In this document: positions 1 through 7,719 of the stretch, in pieces
Position numbering within the stretch: position 1 is the stretch's first letter
Layout of the letters: every line of letters begins with the position of its first letter
From: JAGZHZ01 sp963929865
Lineage (GTDB): Bacteria; Bacillota; Clostridia; Lachnospirales; Lachnospiraceae
Direction of reading: 5' to 3'
Assembly (NCBI GenBank): GCA_963929865.1
Contig: CAWVKK010000019.1
Location: 1 to 32,331 of the forward strand
DNA: 32,331 nucleotides
Position numbers and translations under genes: made by a program
Notes under the pieces: generated by a model
Databases searched by the model: none
What the model was told of the DNA's origin: nothing
Seen by the model: only the letters and a program-made list of their open reading frames with translations

Positions 1-198
1 TTCAAAACCGGCGCGCTCCACCTTCGCGATGATGTCCTCCGGTTTTAATTTTGTCTCGTCGTACTCGATCGTCATGCGGTTCGTCGCCAGATTGACCTGG
101 CTTTCCTTTACGCCGTCGAGCTTTCTCGTCACTCTCTCTACTGCGCTGCTGCACGAAGCGCACGTCATCCCTTTAATCAGATAACATTCTGTCTTCAT
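1..198 (-). CDS. copA: Copper-type P-ATPase, N-terminal metal-binding domain (partial)
   Basis: The first 66 codons of a gene that runs off the left edge. The ATG at 198 follows an AGGAGG-type site at 205-210. The peptide has the heavy-metal-associated (HMA) fold signature GMTCASC at residues 10-16, followed by the usual AVERV...GV...VNLATN pattern and ending near VERAGFE, a typical single HMA domain. In this family the two cysteines bind Cu(I). The CASC form and the absence of a stop favour the N-terminal domain of a CopA export ATPase over the ~69-residue chaperone CopZ, but CopZ cannot be excluded because the window ends here. The upstream promoter and CsoR-like operator support copper-responsive expression. 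Confidence 0.75.
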   Translation of the reverse strand, partial: MKTECYLIKGMTCASCSSAVERVTRKLDGVKESQVNLATNRMTIEYDETKLKPEDIIAKVERAGFE

Positions 199-288
199 TT
201 TTTTCCTCCTGTCCTTTCTTCTGTCCGGATCTGTCCTGGGCAGATTTTTTCCCGTACTGCCGGCGGCGGGACGATCCGCCTCTCTATA

Positions 289-303
289 TACCATTACGGG
301 GTA
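289..303. promoter_or_regulatory. CsoR-like copper operator
   Basis: The 15-base sequence TACCATTACGGGGTA has TACC/GGTA ends and a G-rich centre, closely resembling the copZA operator recognised by CsoR repressors in Bacillus (TACC...ACGG...GGTA type). It sits directly downstream of the -10 of the minus-strand promoter for the copper ATPase gene, where a bound repressor would block transcription. A CsoR-family gene is present at 28753-29157, but whether that protein acts here is not shown. Confidence 0.6.
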
Positions 304-310
304 CGTGTAT

Positions 311-339
311 ATCGTATTCCTGTTTTCTCCGTTTGTCAA
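311..339 (-). promoter_or_regulatory. Promoter for the copper ATPase gene
   Basis: On the minus strand, -35 TTGACA (339-334), a 17-base spacer and -10 TACGAT (316-311). Spacing is ideal and the -35 is perfect. The start point would fall inside the CsoR-like operator at 289-303. Confidence 0.6.
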
Positions 340-394
340 GTCCTATGTTTGAAATTTCCTGTTTTTGCCCGGAAGCAAAAGACCGCTTTTTTTC

Positions 395-423
395 TTGAAA
401 CTTTTCTGAAAATTTCGTATACT
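395..423 (+). promoter_or_regulatory. Promoter for the PHP-HAD operon
   Basis: TTGAAA (395-400), a 17-base spacer and TATACT (418-423), 30 bases before the ATG at 454. The position argues against the upstream in-frame ATG at 349, which precedes the promoter. Confidence 0.65.
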
Positions 424-453
424 GTGATCAGAAAATTCGGAAAGGTGGTTTTT

Positions 454-1311
454 ATGAGACTTATTGATTTGCATGTTCACTCGAATTGTTCAGACGGAAC
501 GCTTTCTCCCTCCGAGCTTGTCTCCTATGCCTTGGAAAAAAAGCTGGCAGCCTTTGCCCTGACGGATCACGATACAACCGCCGGGCTGCCGCAGGCGATG
601 CGCGCCGCCAGAGGAACCGGGCTGGAAGTGATTCCCGGCATTGAATTTTCTACTGAATATCACGGAAAGGATATCCATATCGTCGGGCTGGACATTGACT
701 ACCAGTCTGACTTTTTTCAGTCGCGGCTGCACGACTTTCAAAGTTCCAGGGATGTGAGGAATCAAAAAATGATTGCCAAGCTTCAGGAGCATCAGATCGC
801 GATCTCCTGGGATACTATGAAGGAGCGGTTTGGGGACGCGGTGTGGACAAGGGCGCATTTTGCCAAATATCTCGAGGAAAACGGGTATGTCTCCGATATG
901 GATGACGCCTTCGCCCGCCTGATCGGGGACGGCGCTCCCTGCTTCGTCGCCCGGGAGAAGGTCACGCCCGCAAACGCCGTGCGTCTGGTCCGCCAGTGCG
1001 GCGGGATTCCCGTCCTCGCTCATCCGCTTGAGTATCACATGTCCAGGCAGGAGCTTGACGTCTTAGCCGACCATCTAAAAGAAAACGGTCTGATCGGAGT
1101 CGAGGCTGTCTATTCTAAGCATGTAGGGTATCAAGAAGACGAGATGCGCCGTTTCGCGCGCATTCACGGGCTGTGCGTCTCAGGCGGTTCTGACTTTCAC
1201 GGGGCGATCAAGCCGTCCATCGATTTGGGGTGCGGCAGGGGAAATCTGAAAATTCCGTATGAGCTGCTCGAGATTATGCGCCGATGCGCTAAAGAGGATG
1301 ACAAACAATAG
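454..1311 (+). CDS. PHP-domain phosphoesterase (YciV/TrpH-like)
   Basis: A 285-residue PHP-family metal-dependent phosphoesterase. The metal-ligand motifs appear in order: HVHSNCSDG near the N-terminus, then LTDHDT, PGIEF, HIVG, AHPLEY and near the C-terminus GSDFHG. The whole-length match is to the YciV/TrpH group, whose studied members remove phosphates from 3',5'-nucleoside bisphosphates or trim 5' ends of short RNAs; the exact substrate here is inferred. The ATG at 454 was chosen over 349 because AAAGGTGG lies at 441-448 and a good promoter ends at 423. It is the first gene of a three-gene run with the small unknown gene and the HAD phosphatase. Confidence 0.85.
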   Translation: MRLIDLHVHSNCSDGTLSPSELVSYALEKKLAAFALTDHDTTAGLPQAMRAARGTGLEVIPGIEFSTEYHGKDIHIVGLDIDYQSDFFQSRLHDFQSSRDVRNQKMIAKLQEHQIAISWDTMKERFGDAVWTRAHFAKYLEENGYVSDMDDAFARLIGDGAPCFVAREKVTPANAVRLVRQCGGIPVLAHPLEYHMSRQELDVLADHLKENGLIGVEAVYSKHVGYQEDEMRRFARIHGLCVSGGSDFHGAIKPSIDLGCGRGNLKIPYELLEIMRRCAKEDDKQ

Positions 1312-1327
1312 AAGGAAGGGTTTTGAT

Positions 1328-1534
1328 ATGACATTCAGAGAACAATTTATGGCTGGGATAATTGAATTTGAAGAAATTTTTGACTATACCGAGGACTGGA
1401 ATTTCAGCGACGACACACGCACACTCCGGGAATATCTGGGACTTACGGAGGAGGAAGAGGATATCTGGATCAGCCAAAGCGATGAGGCGCTGGAAGCCTT
1501 TATGAATCAGGAACGTCAAAAGGAGGCGCTTTGA
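1328..1534 (+). CDS. Small acidic protein of unknown function
   Basis: 68 residues, starting at an ATG after a GGAAGG-type site 16 bases past the PHP gene stop. It is rich in Glu/Asp and aromatic residues (EFEEIFDYTEDW, LTEEEEDIW), with no signal peptide, membrane segment or cysteine. Its stop TGA shares one base with the ATG of the HAD gene, so it is very likely expressed and translationally coupled. I do not recognise the family. The strong charge and helix-like pattern suggest a small soluble helical protein; no function can be assigned. Confidence 0.65.
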   Translation: MTFREQFMAGIIEFEEIFDYTEDWNFSDDTRTLREYLGLTEEEEDIWISQSDEALEAFMNQERQKEAL

Positions 1535-2358
1535 TGACCGGACAAAAACATTGTGCGAAAATTCTATTTACGGATTTAGACGGAACCCTCTTAGACGACC
1601 GCAAACAGATCTGCCCGGAAAACCGTGAGGCTATCCGGCGCGCCCTTGCCGCCGGGTGCAGCATTGTCATCACGACGGGGCGCCCTTTGGTCAGCGCGCA
1701 GAAGCTCTCAAAAGAGCTTGGGCTGACCTCGCCGGGATGTTATTCCATCTCTTTTAACGGCGGGATCCTCTATGACTGCTTTAAAAATCAGGTGATCGCC
1801 GAACAGACTCTATCGCACGAGGATGTCAGAAGACTGATAGATGAGGCGAGAGAAGCCGGCATCCATGCGCAGACGTACTCCGATACGTGTGTGATCGCGG
1901 AACATCCAAATGCAGATTTTGACCGATATGCCGCCGTCATCCGCATCGGCAAAAAGGTTGTCCCGGACGTGCTTAAGGAGCTTCAATCCAGAAGACCGCC
2001 TAAAGTCTTAATGATTGCGGACCACGACCGGCTCGAGCAGTTCCGTCTCGCGACGCAGTCGTGGAGAGAGGGCAGAATTGACACCGTTTTTTCCTGCGAC
2101 CGGTATCTGGAATTTCTCCCATGCGGCGTCTCAAAGGGGGCGGCGCTAAAGGAGCTGTGCCGTCTTCTCGGTCTTCCGCTGTCCGCCTCGATTGCAGTCG
2201 GGGACGAGCAAAACGATATCTCCATGATCGAGGCGGCGGGCATCGGCGCTGTCATGAAGAACGCCTCCGATCAGATGAAGCGGTATGGAAATTATGTCAC
2301 GCTCTGCGACAACAATCACGGCGCTATTGCAGAGCTTATCGACCGTTTTATGCTCTGA
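1534..2358 (+). CDS. Cof-type HAD-IIB phosphatase
   Basis: A 274-residue haloacid dehalogenase-superfamily hydrolase of the Cof/YidA (IIB) type, cytoplasmic. Motif I is FTDLDGTLLDD (nucleophile Asp14 and Asp16), motif II is ITTGRP, the motif III lysine lies in the VSKGAAL region, and motif IV is GDEQNDISMI followed by AAGIGAVMKNA. The large cap between motifs II and III is typical of IIB enzymes acting on small phosphorylated metabolites such as sugar phosphates or flavin precursors; the substrate is not predictable. The ATG at 1534, seven bases after AGGAGG (1521-1526), is preferred to the in-frame TTG at 1531. It is the last gene before a strong terminator. Confidence 0.9.
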   Translation: MTGQKHCAKILFTDLDGTLLDDRKQICPENREAIRRALAAGCSIVITTGRPLVSAQKLSKELGLTSPGCYSISFNGGILYDCFKNQVIAEQTLSHEDVRRLIDEAREAGIHAQTYSDTCVIAEHPNADFDRYAAVIRIGKKVVPDVLKELQSRRPPKVLMIADHDRLEQFRLATQSWREGRIDTVFSCDRYLEFLPCGVSKGAALKELCRLLGLPLSASIAVGDEQNDISMIEAAGIGAVMKNASDQMKRYGNYVTLCDNNHGAIAELIDRFML

Positions 2359-2413
2359 CGCTCATCCGCCCGTCTTTTGCAGGCTTTCTTTTTTCTGTTC
2401 AGCTGCAGAAAAA

Positions 2414-2475
2414 GAGAGCCGCAGGAGGAAGCCTTTTGTCCTTACCGGCTTCGCCCCGCGGTTCTCCTTTTTTCT
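2414..2475. terminator. Bidirectional terminator between HAD and ppk genes
   Basis: A long hairpin with outer arms GAGAGCCGC (2414-2422) and GCGGTTCTC (2458-2466, one G-U pair) and inner arms GAAGCC/GGCTTC. It is followed by a T-rich run on the plus strand and has an A5 stretch on the other side, which gives a T run for minus-strand transcripts. It separates the convergent operons. Confidence 0.7.
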
Positions 2476-2510
2476 TTCTCTTCTTTTCCTGTTTTTTCCC
2501 TATTTTTATG

Positions 2511-4649
2511 TTATTCTTCTTCGATCTCAATCGGCTCTGCCGGGATAAACACCCGCTTGTTGACCGGATTCTGCGGCACCTTTGCCCGCTCAATCGCCTC
2601 CTGGCAGAAGTAGCTCTGGGAGTCGAGCAGAACCTTTCCTCTCTTGTCCTGTTTGACGTATGTGTTGTCCGGCTGCAGCAGGTGCGCCTTTACGTTGTCC
2701 TCAAGCTGAATCTGCAGAATATGGAACACTTCTTTTTTCAGGCGCTCGCATTCTACCGGGAAGAGAATCTCCACACGCTTGTCGAGGTTTCTCGGCATCC
2801 AGTCCGCGCTTCCCATGTAGAGCTCTTCCATTCCGTTGTTCAGGAAATAGAAAATCCGGCTGTGCTCCAGGAAGTTTCCGACAATGGAGCGGACGCTGAT
2901 GTTTTCGCTGACTCCCGGGATTCCCACCTTCAGGCAGCAGATTCCGCGCACGATCAGCTCAATCTTTACGCCCGCCGCGGACGCCTCGTACAAAGTGGCG
3001 ATGATCTGCGGATCGCACAGGGAGTTCATCTTTGCGATGATGTGCGCCGGTTTTCCCTCTCTTGCGTGCTTCGTCTCCCGCTCGATCAGCTTTGTGAATT
3101 TGCCTCTGAGCCAGAGCGGAGCGACAGATAATCTGTTCCAGCGCTTCGGCTCGGAGTATCCGGAGAGCATGTTGAATACAGCCGTGGCGTCCTCCCCGAT
3201 CGGCTCAGAGCACGTCAGGATACCGCAGTCTGTGTACTGCTTCGCCGTCGAGTCGTTGTAGTTTCCGGTTCCCAGATGGACGTATCTGCGGATTCCGTCC
3301 TCCTCTCTTCTGACAACCAGCGTGATTTTGCTGTGCGTCTTCAGCCCGACTAAGCCGTAGATGACATGGCATCCCGCCTTCTCAAGCATCTTTGCCCAGA
3401 CAATATTGTTCTCCTCGTCGAAGCGCGCTTTCAGCTCCACCAGCACGGACACCTGCTTTCCGTTCTCCGCCGCCTGGGCCAGCGCTACGATAATCGGGGA
3501 ATTTCCGCTGACGCGGTACAGCGTCTGTTTGATCGCCAGGACGTCCGGGTCCTTTGCAGCCTGGCGCACAAAGTCGACGACCGGGTCAAACGTCATGTAC
3601 GGGTGGTGCAGCAGAATATCGCCCTTGCGGATCTGGGAAAAGATATCCCCCTCTTCCATCATCGCCGGAACCGGCTGCGGAATATACGGTTTTTGCTTAT
3701 ATTCCTCATATCCCTCCAGCCCGTACATTTTCATCAGGAACGTAAGGTCAAGCGGTCCATTGATCTCAAAGATGCCCTCTTCTTTGATGTCAAATTCCTT
3801 CTTTAAGATTTTCAGGAGCTTCGGCTCCATCTTGTCTTCGATCTCCAGGCGGATGACCTCGCCCCACTGTCTCTTCTTTAGCTGCTTCTGGATCTCCTTG
3901 AGCAGATCGGCCGCCTCGTCCTCATCGATCGTGAGATCTGCGTTTCTCATGATGCGGTACGGGTGGGCGCACACAACATCATAATTTAGAAACAGCTTTC
4001 CGATGTTCCTCTCGATGATTTCTTCGAGCAGAATCACCTTCTTTTTTCCCGCTTCTTTTTCCGGGAGCACTACAATTCTCGGAAGCACGCTCGGGACCTG
4101 AACCGTGGCGAATTCTGTCTTGCTTGATCCTCCTTTTTTTCGGATCAGCGCGCCGATATTGAGCGTCTTATTGCGGATCAGCGGAAACGGTCTGGACGAG
4201 TCCATCGCCATCGGCGTCAGCACCGGATAGACGTTCTCCTCAAAATACTCGTCGACAAATTCCGCCTCATCCTTCTTTAACTCCTCATGCTCTGTGATAA
4301 TCGTCAGTCCTATATTTTTCAGGGCGGGCAGAATGGACCGGTTGTAGGTGGAATACTGCACGCTCACAAGATCGTGCGCCTCCTTTGTGATCTGCTCAAG
4401 CTGCTCGCTCGCCGTCATGCCGGCGATATCTTTTTTCGTGTAGCCGGCATGGACCATATCCTTCAGCGAGGCCACGCGGATCATAAAAAATTCGTCTAAA
4501 TTAGAAGAGGTAATGCTCAAAAACTTCAGCCGCTCAAACAGTGGGAGCGACTTATCTCTCGCCTCGCTCAGTACGCGGGCGTTAAAGCTCAGCCAGCTCG
4601 ACTCTCGGTTTGTATAATAGACCGGGTTTGTAAAATCAATTTCTCCCAT
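2511..4649 (-). CDS. ppk: Polyphosphate kinase 1
   Basis: 712 residues, full family length. Ppk1 polymerises the gamma-phosphate of ATP into polyphosphate, usually at the membrane periphery. Visible signatures are the N-terminal ESSWLSFNARVL and SNLDEFFMIR (N domain), VYPVLTPMAMD (head domain), KARFDEENN, the autophosphorylated histidine in LKTHSKITLVVRRE (His439), HLGTGNYN, and in the C2 domain EHSRIFYFLN plus GSADWMPRNLDKRVE. All key positions look intact. The ATG at 4649 follows AGGAGG at a suitable distance. It lies 18 bases downstream of the ppx/gppA-like gene, so both are probably one transcript, pairing polyphosphate synthesis with a putative polyphosphate or alarmone phosphatase relative. 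Confidence 0.97.
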   Translation of the reverse strand: MGEIDFTNPVYYTNRESSWLSFNARVLSEARDKSLPLFERLKFLSITSSNLDEFFMIRVASLKDMVHAGYTKKDIAGMTASEQLEQITKEAHDLVSVQYSTYNRSILPALKNIGLTIITEHEELKKDEAEFVDEYFEENVYPVLTPMAMDSSRPFPLIRNKTLNIGALIRKKGGSSKTEFATVQVPSVLPRIVVLPEKEAGKKKVILLEEIIERNIGKLFLNYDVVCAHPYRIMRNADLTIDEDEAADLLKEIQKQLKKRQWGEVIRLEIEDKMEPKLLKILKKEFDIKEEGIFEINGPLDLTFLMKMYGLEGYEEYKQKPYIPQPVPAMMEEGDIFSQIRKGDILLHHPYMTFDPVVDFVRQAAKDPDVLAIKQTLYRVSGNSPIIVALAQAAENGKQVSVLVELKARFDEENNIVWAKMLEKAGCHVIYGLVGLKTHSKITLVVRREEDGIRRYVHLGTGNYNDSTAKQYTDCGILTCSEPIGEDATAVFNMLSGYSEPKRWNRLSVAPLWLRGKFTKLIERETKHAREGKPAHIIAKMNSLCDPQIIATLYEASAAGVKIELIVRGICCLKVGIPGVSENISVRSIVGNFLEHSRIFYFLNNGMEELYMGSADWMPRNLDKRVEILFPVECERLKKEVFHILQIQLEDNVKAHLLQPDNTYVKQDKRGKVLLDSQSYFCQEAIERAKVPQNPVNKRVFIPAEPIEIEEE

Positions 4650-4667
4650 TTCTTTTTCCTCCTAAAA

Positions 4668-6209
4668 TTAAAAATGCTTTTTCTGGCGGATCACCGGGCG
4701 GACGCTGAAGACCTCCTCGAAGAAATCGGCTTTCTCCTCAAAGAGTACCTTTTCCAGCGTGATATCTTTCTGCGTCTCGACCGTAATCGTCAGCTGATTG
4801 TCCTTTAGAGCAAATTTTGCGTTCTCAAATTTTTGCTGATGGCTTCTGTCCAGCGCGTTCGCCACGCGCAGAATCGCCGTCAGCTTTGTGATCAGGAGAT
4901 ATTCCTCCTTGTGCATTTCAGAATACGCGACAATCGCGTCATAGTATTCAAATTCTTTTGTGTTATAGCGCACCACATTCGCGATGATCTCCCGCTCCAG
5001 ATGGGAAAGTCCGATCATTTCCGTCGCCATGATAATGCTGTAGGAGCAATCGGAGACTTCATTTAAGCTGACATATTTTCCGCACCCGTGCAGAATGACC
5101 GCGATTCTGAGCAAAAGCCGTTCTCTTTTGCCCATGCCGTGGTTTTTCTTCATCTTGTCAAAAATTCCCATCGCGATTTTTTCCATCGTCTTTGTATGAT
5201 TTTTATTGCACTGGTACCGCTTCGCAAGATTCTTTGCCTCTGCGATGATATCGTCTTCAAAGTTATGCCCGTTTTTGATCAGCTTCTTTTTCTCGGCATA
5301 GTCGTACGCAATGCCGTCGTTCAGGCTGAATCCCGGCATCCAGATCATCTTTGCGTTGCAGATCTCGATAAACCGTCTGTAGATGACGAGAGAAGGGATA
5401 ATCAGGGAGCTGCTCTCTGACGGAATTTCGTATTTCTCCGCCACGTCCTCCTGATTCTGGCTGATAATCTCTTCATATTTCTTCTGGAAATCCTCTCTCT
5501 TAATCATCGTGACAGGATTTTCCTCCGTCCCAGTCTGCATCAGCTCCAGCAGGTAATCTCCAATCATGATGATATTTTTGATTTCCCTGTCTTTTAGATA
5601 TAGTTTCTGAAAGCTGTTGAGTTCGTTGTTGATCAGCTCCTCCACCAGCCGCTCAAGCTGCGTCTCTGTCTGCTCGACCCCCGCCAGTTTTTCGCGGATG
5701 CGCAGGTTTCCGATCCGGATATTCTGCGTCGTGATGAGCGTTCCGTTCTCGAAAAGGGAAATCTGGACGCTTCCGCCGCCTACGTCCACGATCGCGGTTC
5801 CGTCCTGAATAATCTGGCTAAACTCTCTTTCATTGGAAGCGATCGACTTGTAGTCTAAAAACCGCTGCTCGGAATTTCCGAGAACCTCCAGATGAATGCC
5901 GGTGTGCTTCTCGATATAGTCGACCATAATCAGTTCATTTTTTGATTCCCGAAACGCGCTCGTCGCGCACGCGCGGTAGCCGCTCACCTTATATCCTTCC
6001 ATGATCTTTCGAAAATCCGTCAAAACCTTGCACAGCTCGTCGACCAGCTTCACTCCGATTTTCTGTTTTGTAAACGCGTCCTTTCCCAGCTCCAGTCCGC
6101 TTTGAATGCAGTCGATTTCCTTCATTCCATTGCGGGCGGACAATTCATAAATCTTCATCTCCGTGACGTAGGAACCTACGTTGATTGCTGCAAATGTTAT
6201 AATTTGCAT
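4668..6209 (-). CDS. Ppx/GppA-family protein with HD-like C-terminal domain
   Basis: 513 residues. The first two thirds are an ASKHA-fold Ppx/GppA domain: phosphate-1 region AAINVGSYVTEMKIYEL, then YRACATSAFRES and the phosphate-2 motif IVDVGGGSVQIS. The C-terminal third (from about HTKTMEKIAM) matches the helical HD-like domain, with LHGCGKY and the later VVRYN. Two oddities: the phosphate-1 Asp of the usual D-x-GSNS motif is Asn and its Asn is Tyr, and the HD pair is His-Gly. Exopolyphosphatase or pppGpp phosphatase activity is therefore not assured; a regulatory or binding role is possible. The ATG at 6209 is preferred to the GTG at 6218, which lies within the AGAGGTG ribosome site. It is co-transcribed with ppk. 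Confidence 0.85.
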   Translation of the reverse strand: MQIITFAAINVGSYVTEMKIYELSARNGMKEIDCIQSGLELGKDAFTKQKIGVKLVDELCKVLTDFRKIMEGYKVSGYRACATSAFRESKNELIMVDYIEKHTGIHLEVLGNSEQRFLDYKSIASNEREFSQIIQDGTAIVDVGGGSVQISLFENGTLITTQNIRIGNLRIREKLAGVEQTETQLERLVEELINNELNSFQKLYLKDREIKNIIMIGDYLLELMQTGTEENPVTMIKREDFQKKYEEIISQNQEDVAEKYEIPSESSSLIIPSLVIYRRFIEICNAKMIWMPGFSLNDGIAYDYAEKKKLIKNGHNFEDDIIAEAKNLAKRYQCNKNHTKTMEKIAMGIFDKMKKNHGMGKRERLLLRIAVILHGCGKYVSLNEVSDCSYSIIMATEMIGLSHLEREIIANVVRYNTKEFEYYDAIVAYSEMHKEEYLLITKLTAILRVANALDRSHQQKFENAKFALKDNQLTITVETQKDITLEKVLFEEKADFFEEVFSVRPVIRQKKHF

Positions 6210-6310
6210 AAAATTCACCTCTCTGCCTTTTCCGTCCTCTCCAGTCTTGTCTTTTGTCTTCCTTTCGACTGGGTTGTCTCTTTATTTATCTCTCTATTTT
6301 ATCAATAAAC

Positions 6311-6332
6311 AAGAAAAAAGACCAGAGTCTTT
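6311..6332 (-). terminator. Probable terminator of the folate-pheA operon
   Basis: On the minus strand AAAGAC, loop TCTG and GTCTTT are followed by further T residues, about 70 bases past the end of the DUF815 gene. The stem is only 6 bp. A second short AAAAGAT/ATCTTTT inverted repeat lies at 6346-6362. Function as a terminator is likely but not strong. Confidence 0.45.
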
Positions 6333-6402
6333 ACTTACTTTTTACAAAAGATCTGATCTTTTTTGCCCTGCAGCTTATGTGTTTTTTAGCGTCCTCTGTC
6401 TC

Positions 6403-7704
6403 TTAGCGCTGTCCGAGCAGATAGTCGATAAACTGCTGCGCCGTTCTCCCGGAAAGTCCTCCGTGGTTCAGCTCCCATCTGTTCGCTTCTAAATACAGCT
6501 GTTCCTCCGGCATGTCCACATGATACCGGTCCGCAAGCGTCTTGACGATATTCTGGAACTCTTTTTTATCCGGCGATCCAAAGAAGATCGTGACGCCAAA
6601 CCGGTAGACGAGAGACAGTTTTTCCTGGACGGTGTCCGAAGTGTGCAGCTCTTCGTCTCTCTCCTGCTTGTCCCGGAATGTCTCCCGGATCAGATGACGC
6701 CTGTTGCTCGTCGCGTAAATCAGGATATTGTCCGGTTTTTTTTCGAGTCCTCCTTCGATGACGGCTTTTAAATATTTGTATTCGATCTCAAATTCTTCAA
6801 ATGACAAGTCATCCATGTAGATGATAAACTTATAGTTTCTGTTCTTGATCTGCGCAATCACATCGTTCAGATCCTGAAACTGGTGCTTGTAGATCTCGAT
6901 AATCCGCAGCCCCTGCTCATAGTAGCGGTTTAAAATGCCTTTGATGCTGGACGATTTTCCAGTTCCCGCCGCTCCAAAGAGCAGACAGTTGTTTGCTTTT
7001 TTTCCTTTTACAAACGCCTCTGTGTTGTCAATCAGCTTTTTCTTTGCCAGCTCATATCCTACCAAATCTTCCAGCTTTACATGCGCAATCTTCGTAATCG
7101 GGACAATCTGCGCTCTGTCTTCTGTGTGCACAACGCGGAACGCCTTGTGCAGTCCGAGCTTTCCGACTCCGAATTCCTTGTAAAACAGCGTCATATCCGC
7201 CATAAATTCCTCTACGCTTTCCGCTTTTCCCAGCTGTCTGCTCAGATCGCAGATCCTGTCGCGGATTCTCTGGTTGAACAGCTTGCTGTTTTCATCGATA
7301 TTTTCATACTGCTCGATGAGGGAAAAGCAGTCTGTCCCGAGCATCTGCGAGACCGGGGCGAAATTGTAGTCGTACAGTTCTTTGAAAATCTCAAAATCGT
7401 GGCGCGCCAGCTCATTGATGCTGCCCTTCACCGGTCCTACGATCTCGCACGACGTGCTGTAGGCGTTTTCATTGTTGACAAGCAGAAACGTCAGATAATT
7501 GTGCCACAGATTATGTTCAAACCCGTATGCGGACGCCAGATCGATCAGCCCGTGAATGCACGAAAAAAACATCTCTTTTATCTTTTCCCGTTCCTGCCCG
7601 TTCTCCCTTGCCTGCTGTGCATGATCCATGATCCATGCCATCTTCTCCAGGATCTGCCCGTGTTCAAAGTGCCGGTAGATTACAAGCTCGGATATTCTTG
7701 TCAT
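6403..7704 (-). CDS. DUF815-type AAA+ ATPase
   Basis: 433 residues. The N-terminal 200 residues are helical and unassigned; the rest is an ATPase of the DUF815 family. Walker A is GAAGTGKS (244-251), Walker B is FIIYMDDL (about 293-300), followed by EGGLEKKPDN and the sensor-like IYATSNRRHLI, then ERDEELHTSDTVQEKLSL and FGVTIFF, all typical of this family. The biochemical role of the family is not established. It is the last gene of the folate-pheA operon, 15 bases after pheA, with a GAGG ribosome site before the ATG at 7704. The C-terminus ends with the family-like region GGLSGRTAQQFIDYL. Confidence 0.9.
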   Translation of the reverse strand: MTRISELVIYRHFEHGQILEKMAWIMDHAQQARENGQEREKIKEMFFSCIHGLIDLASAYGFEHNLWHNYLTFLLVNNENAYSTSCEIVGPVKGSINELARHDFEIFKELYDYNFAPVSQMLGTDCFSLIEQYENIDENSKLFNQRIRDRICDLSRQLGKAESVEEFMADMTLFYKEFGVGKLGLHKAFRVVHTEDRAQIVPITKIAHVKLEDLVGYELAKKKLIDNTEAFVKGKKANNCLLFGAAGTGKSSSIKGILNRYYEQGLRIIEIYKHQFQDLNDVIAQIKNRNYKFIIYMDDLSFEEFEIEYKYLKAVIEGGLEKKPDNILIYATSNRRHLIRETFRDKQERDEELHTSDTVQEKLSLVYRFGVTIFFGSPDKKEFQNIVKTLADRYHVDMPEEQLYLEANRWELNHGGLSGRTAQQFIDYLLGQR

Positions 7705-7719
7705 TGTTTTTCATCCTCT

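Noticed and set aside
2121..3131. Long plus-strand ORF across the terminator and antisense to ppk
   Set aside because: It runs through a clear terminator hairpin and lies opposite the well-supported ppk gene; its peptide has no family features.
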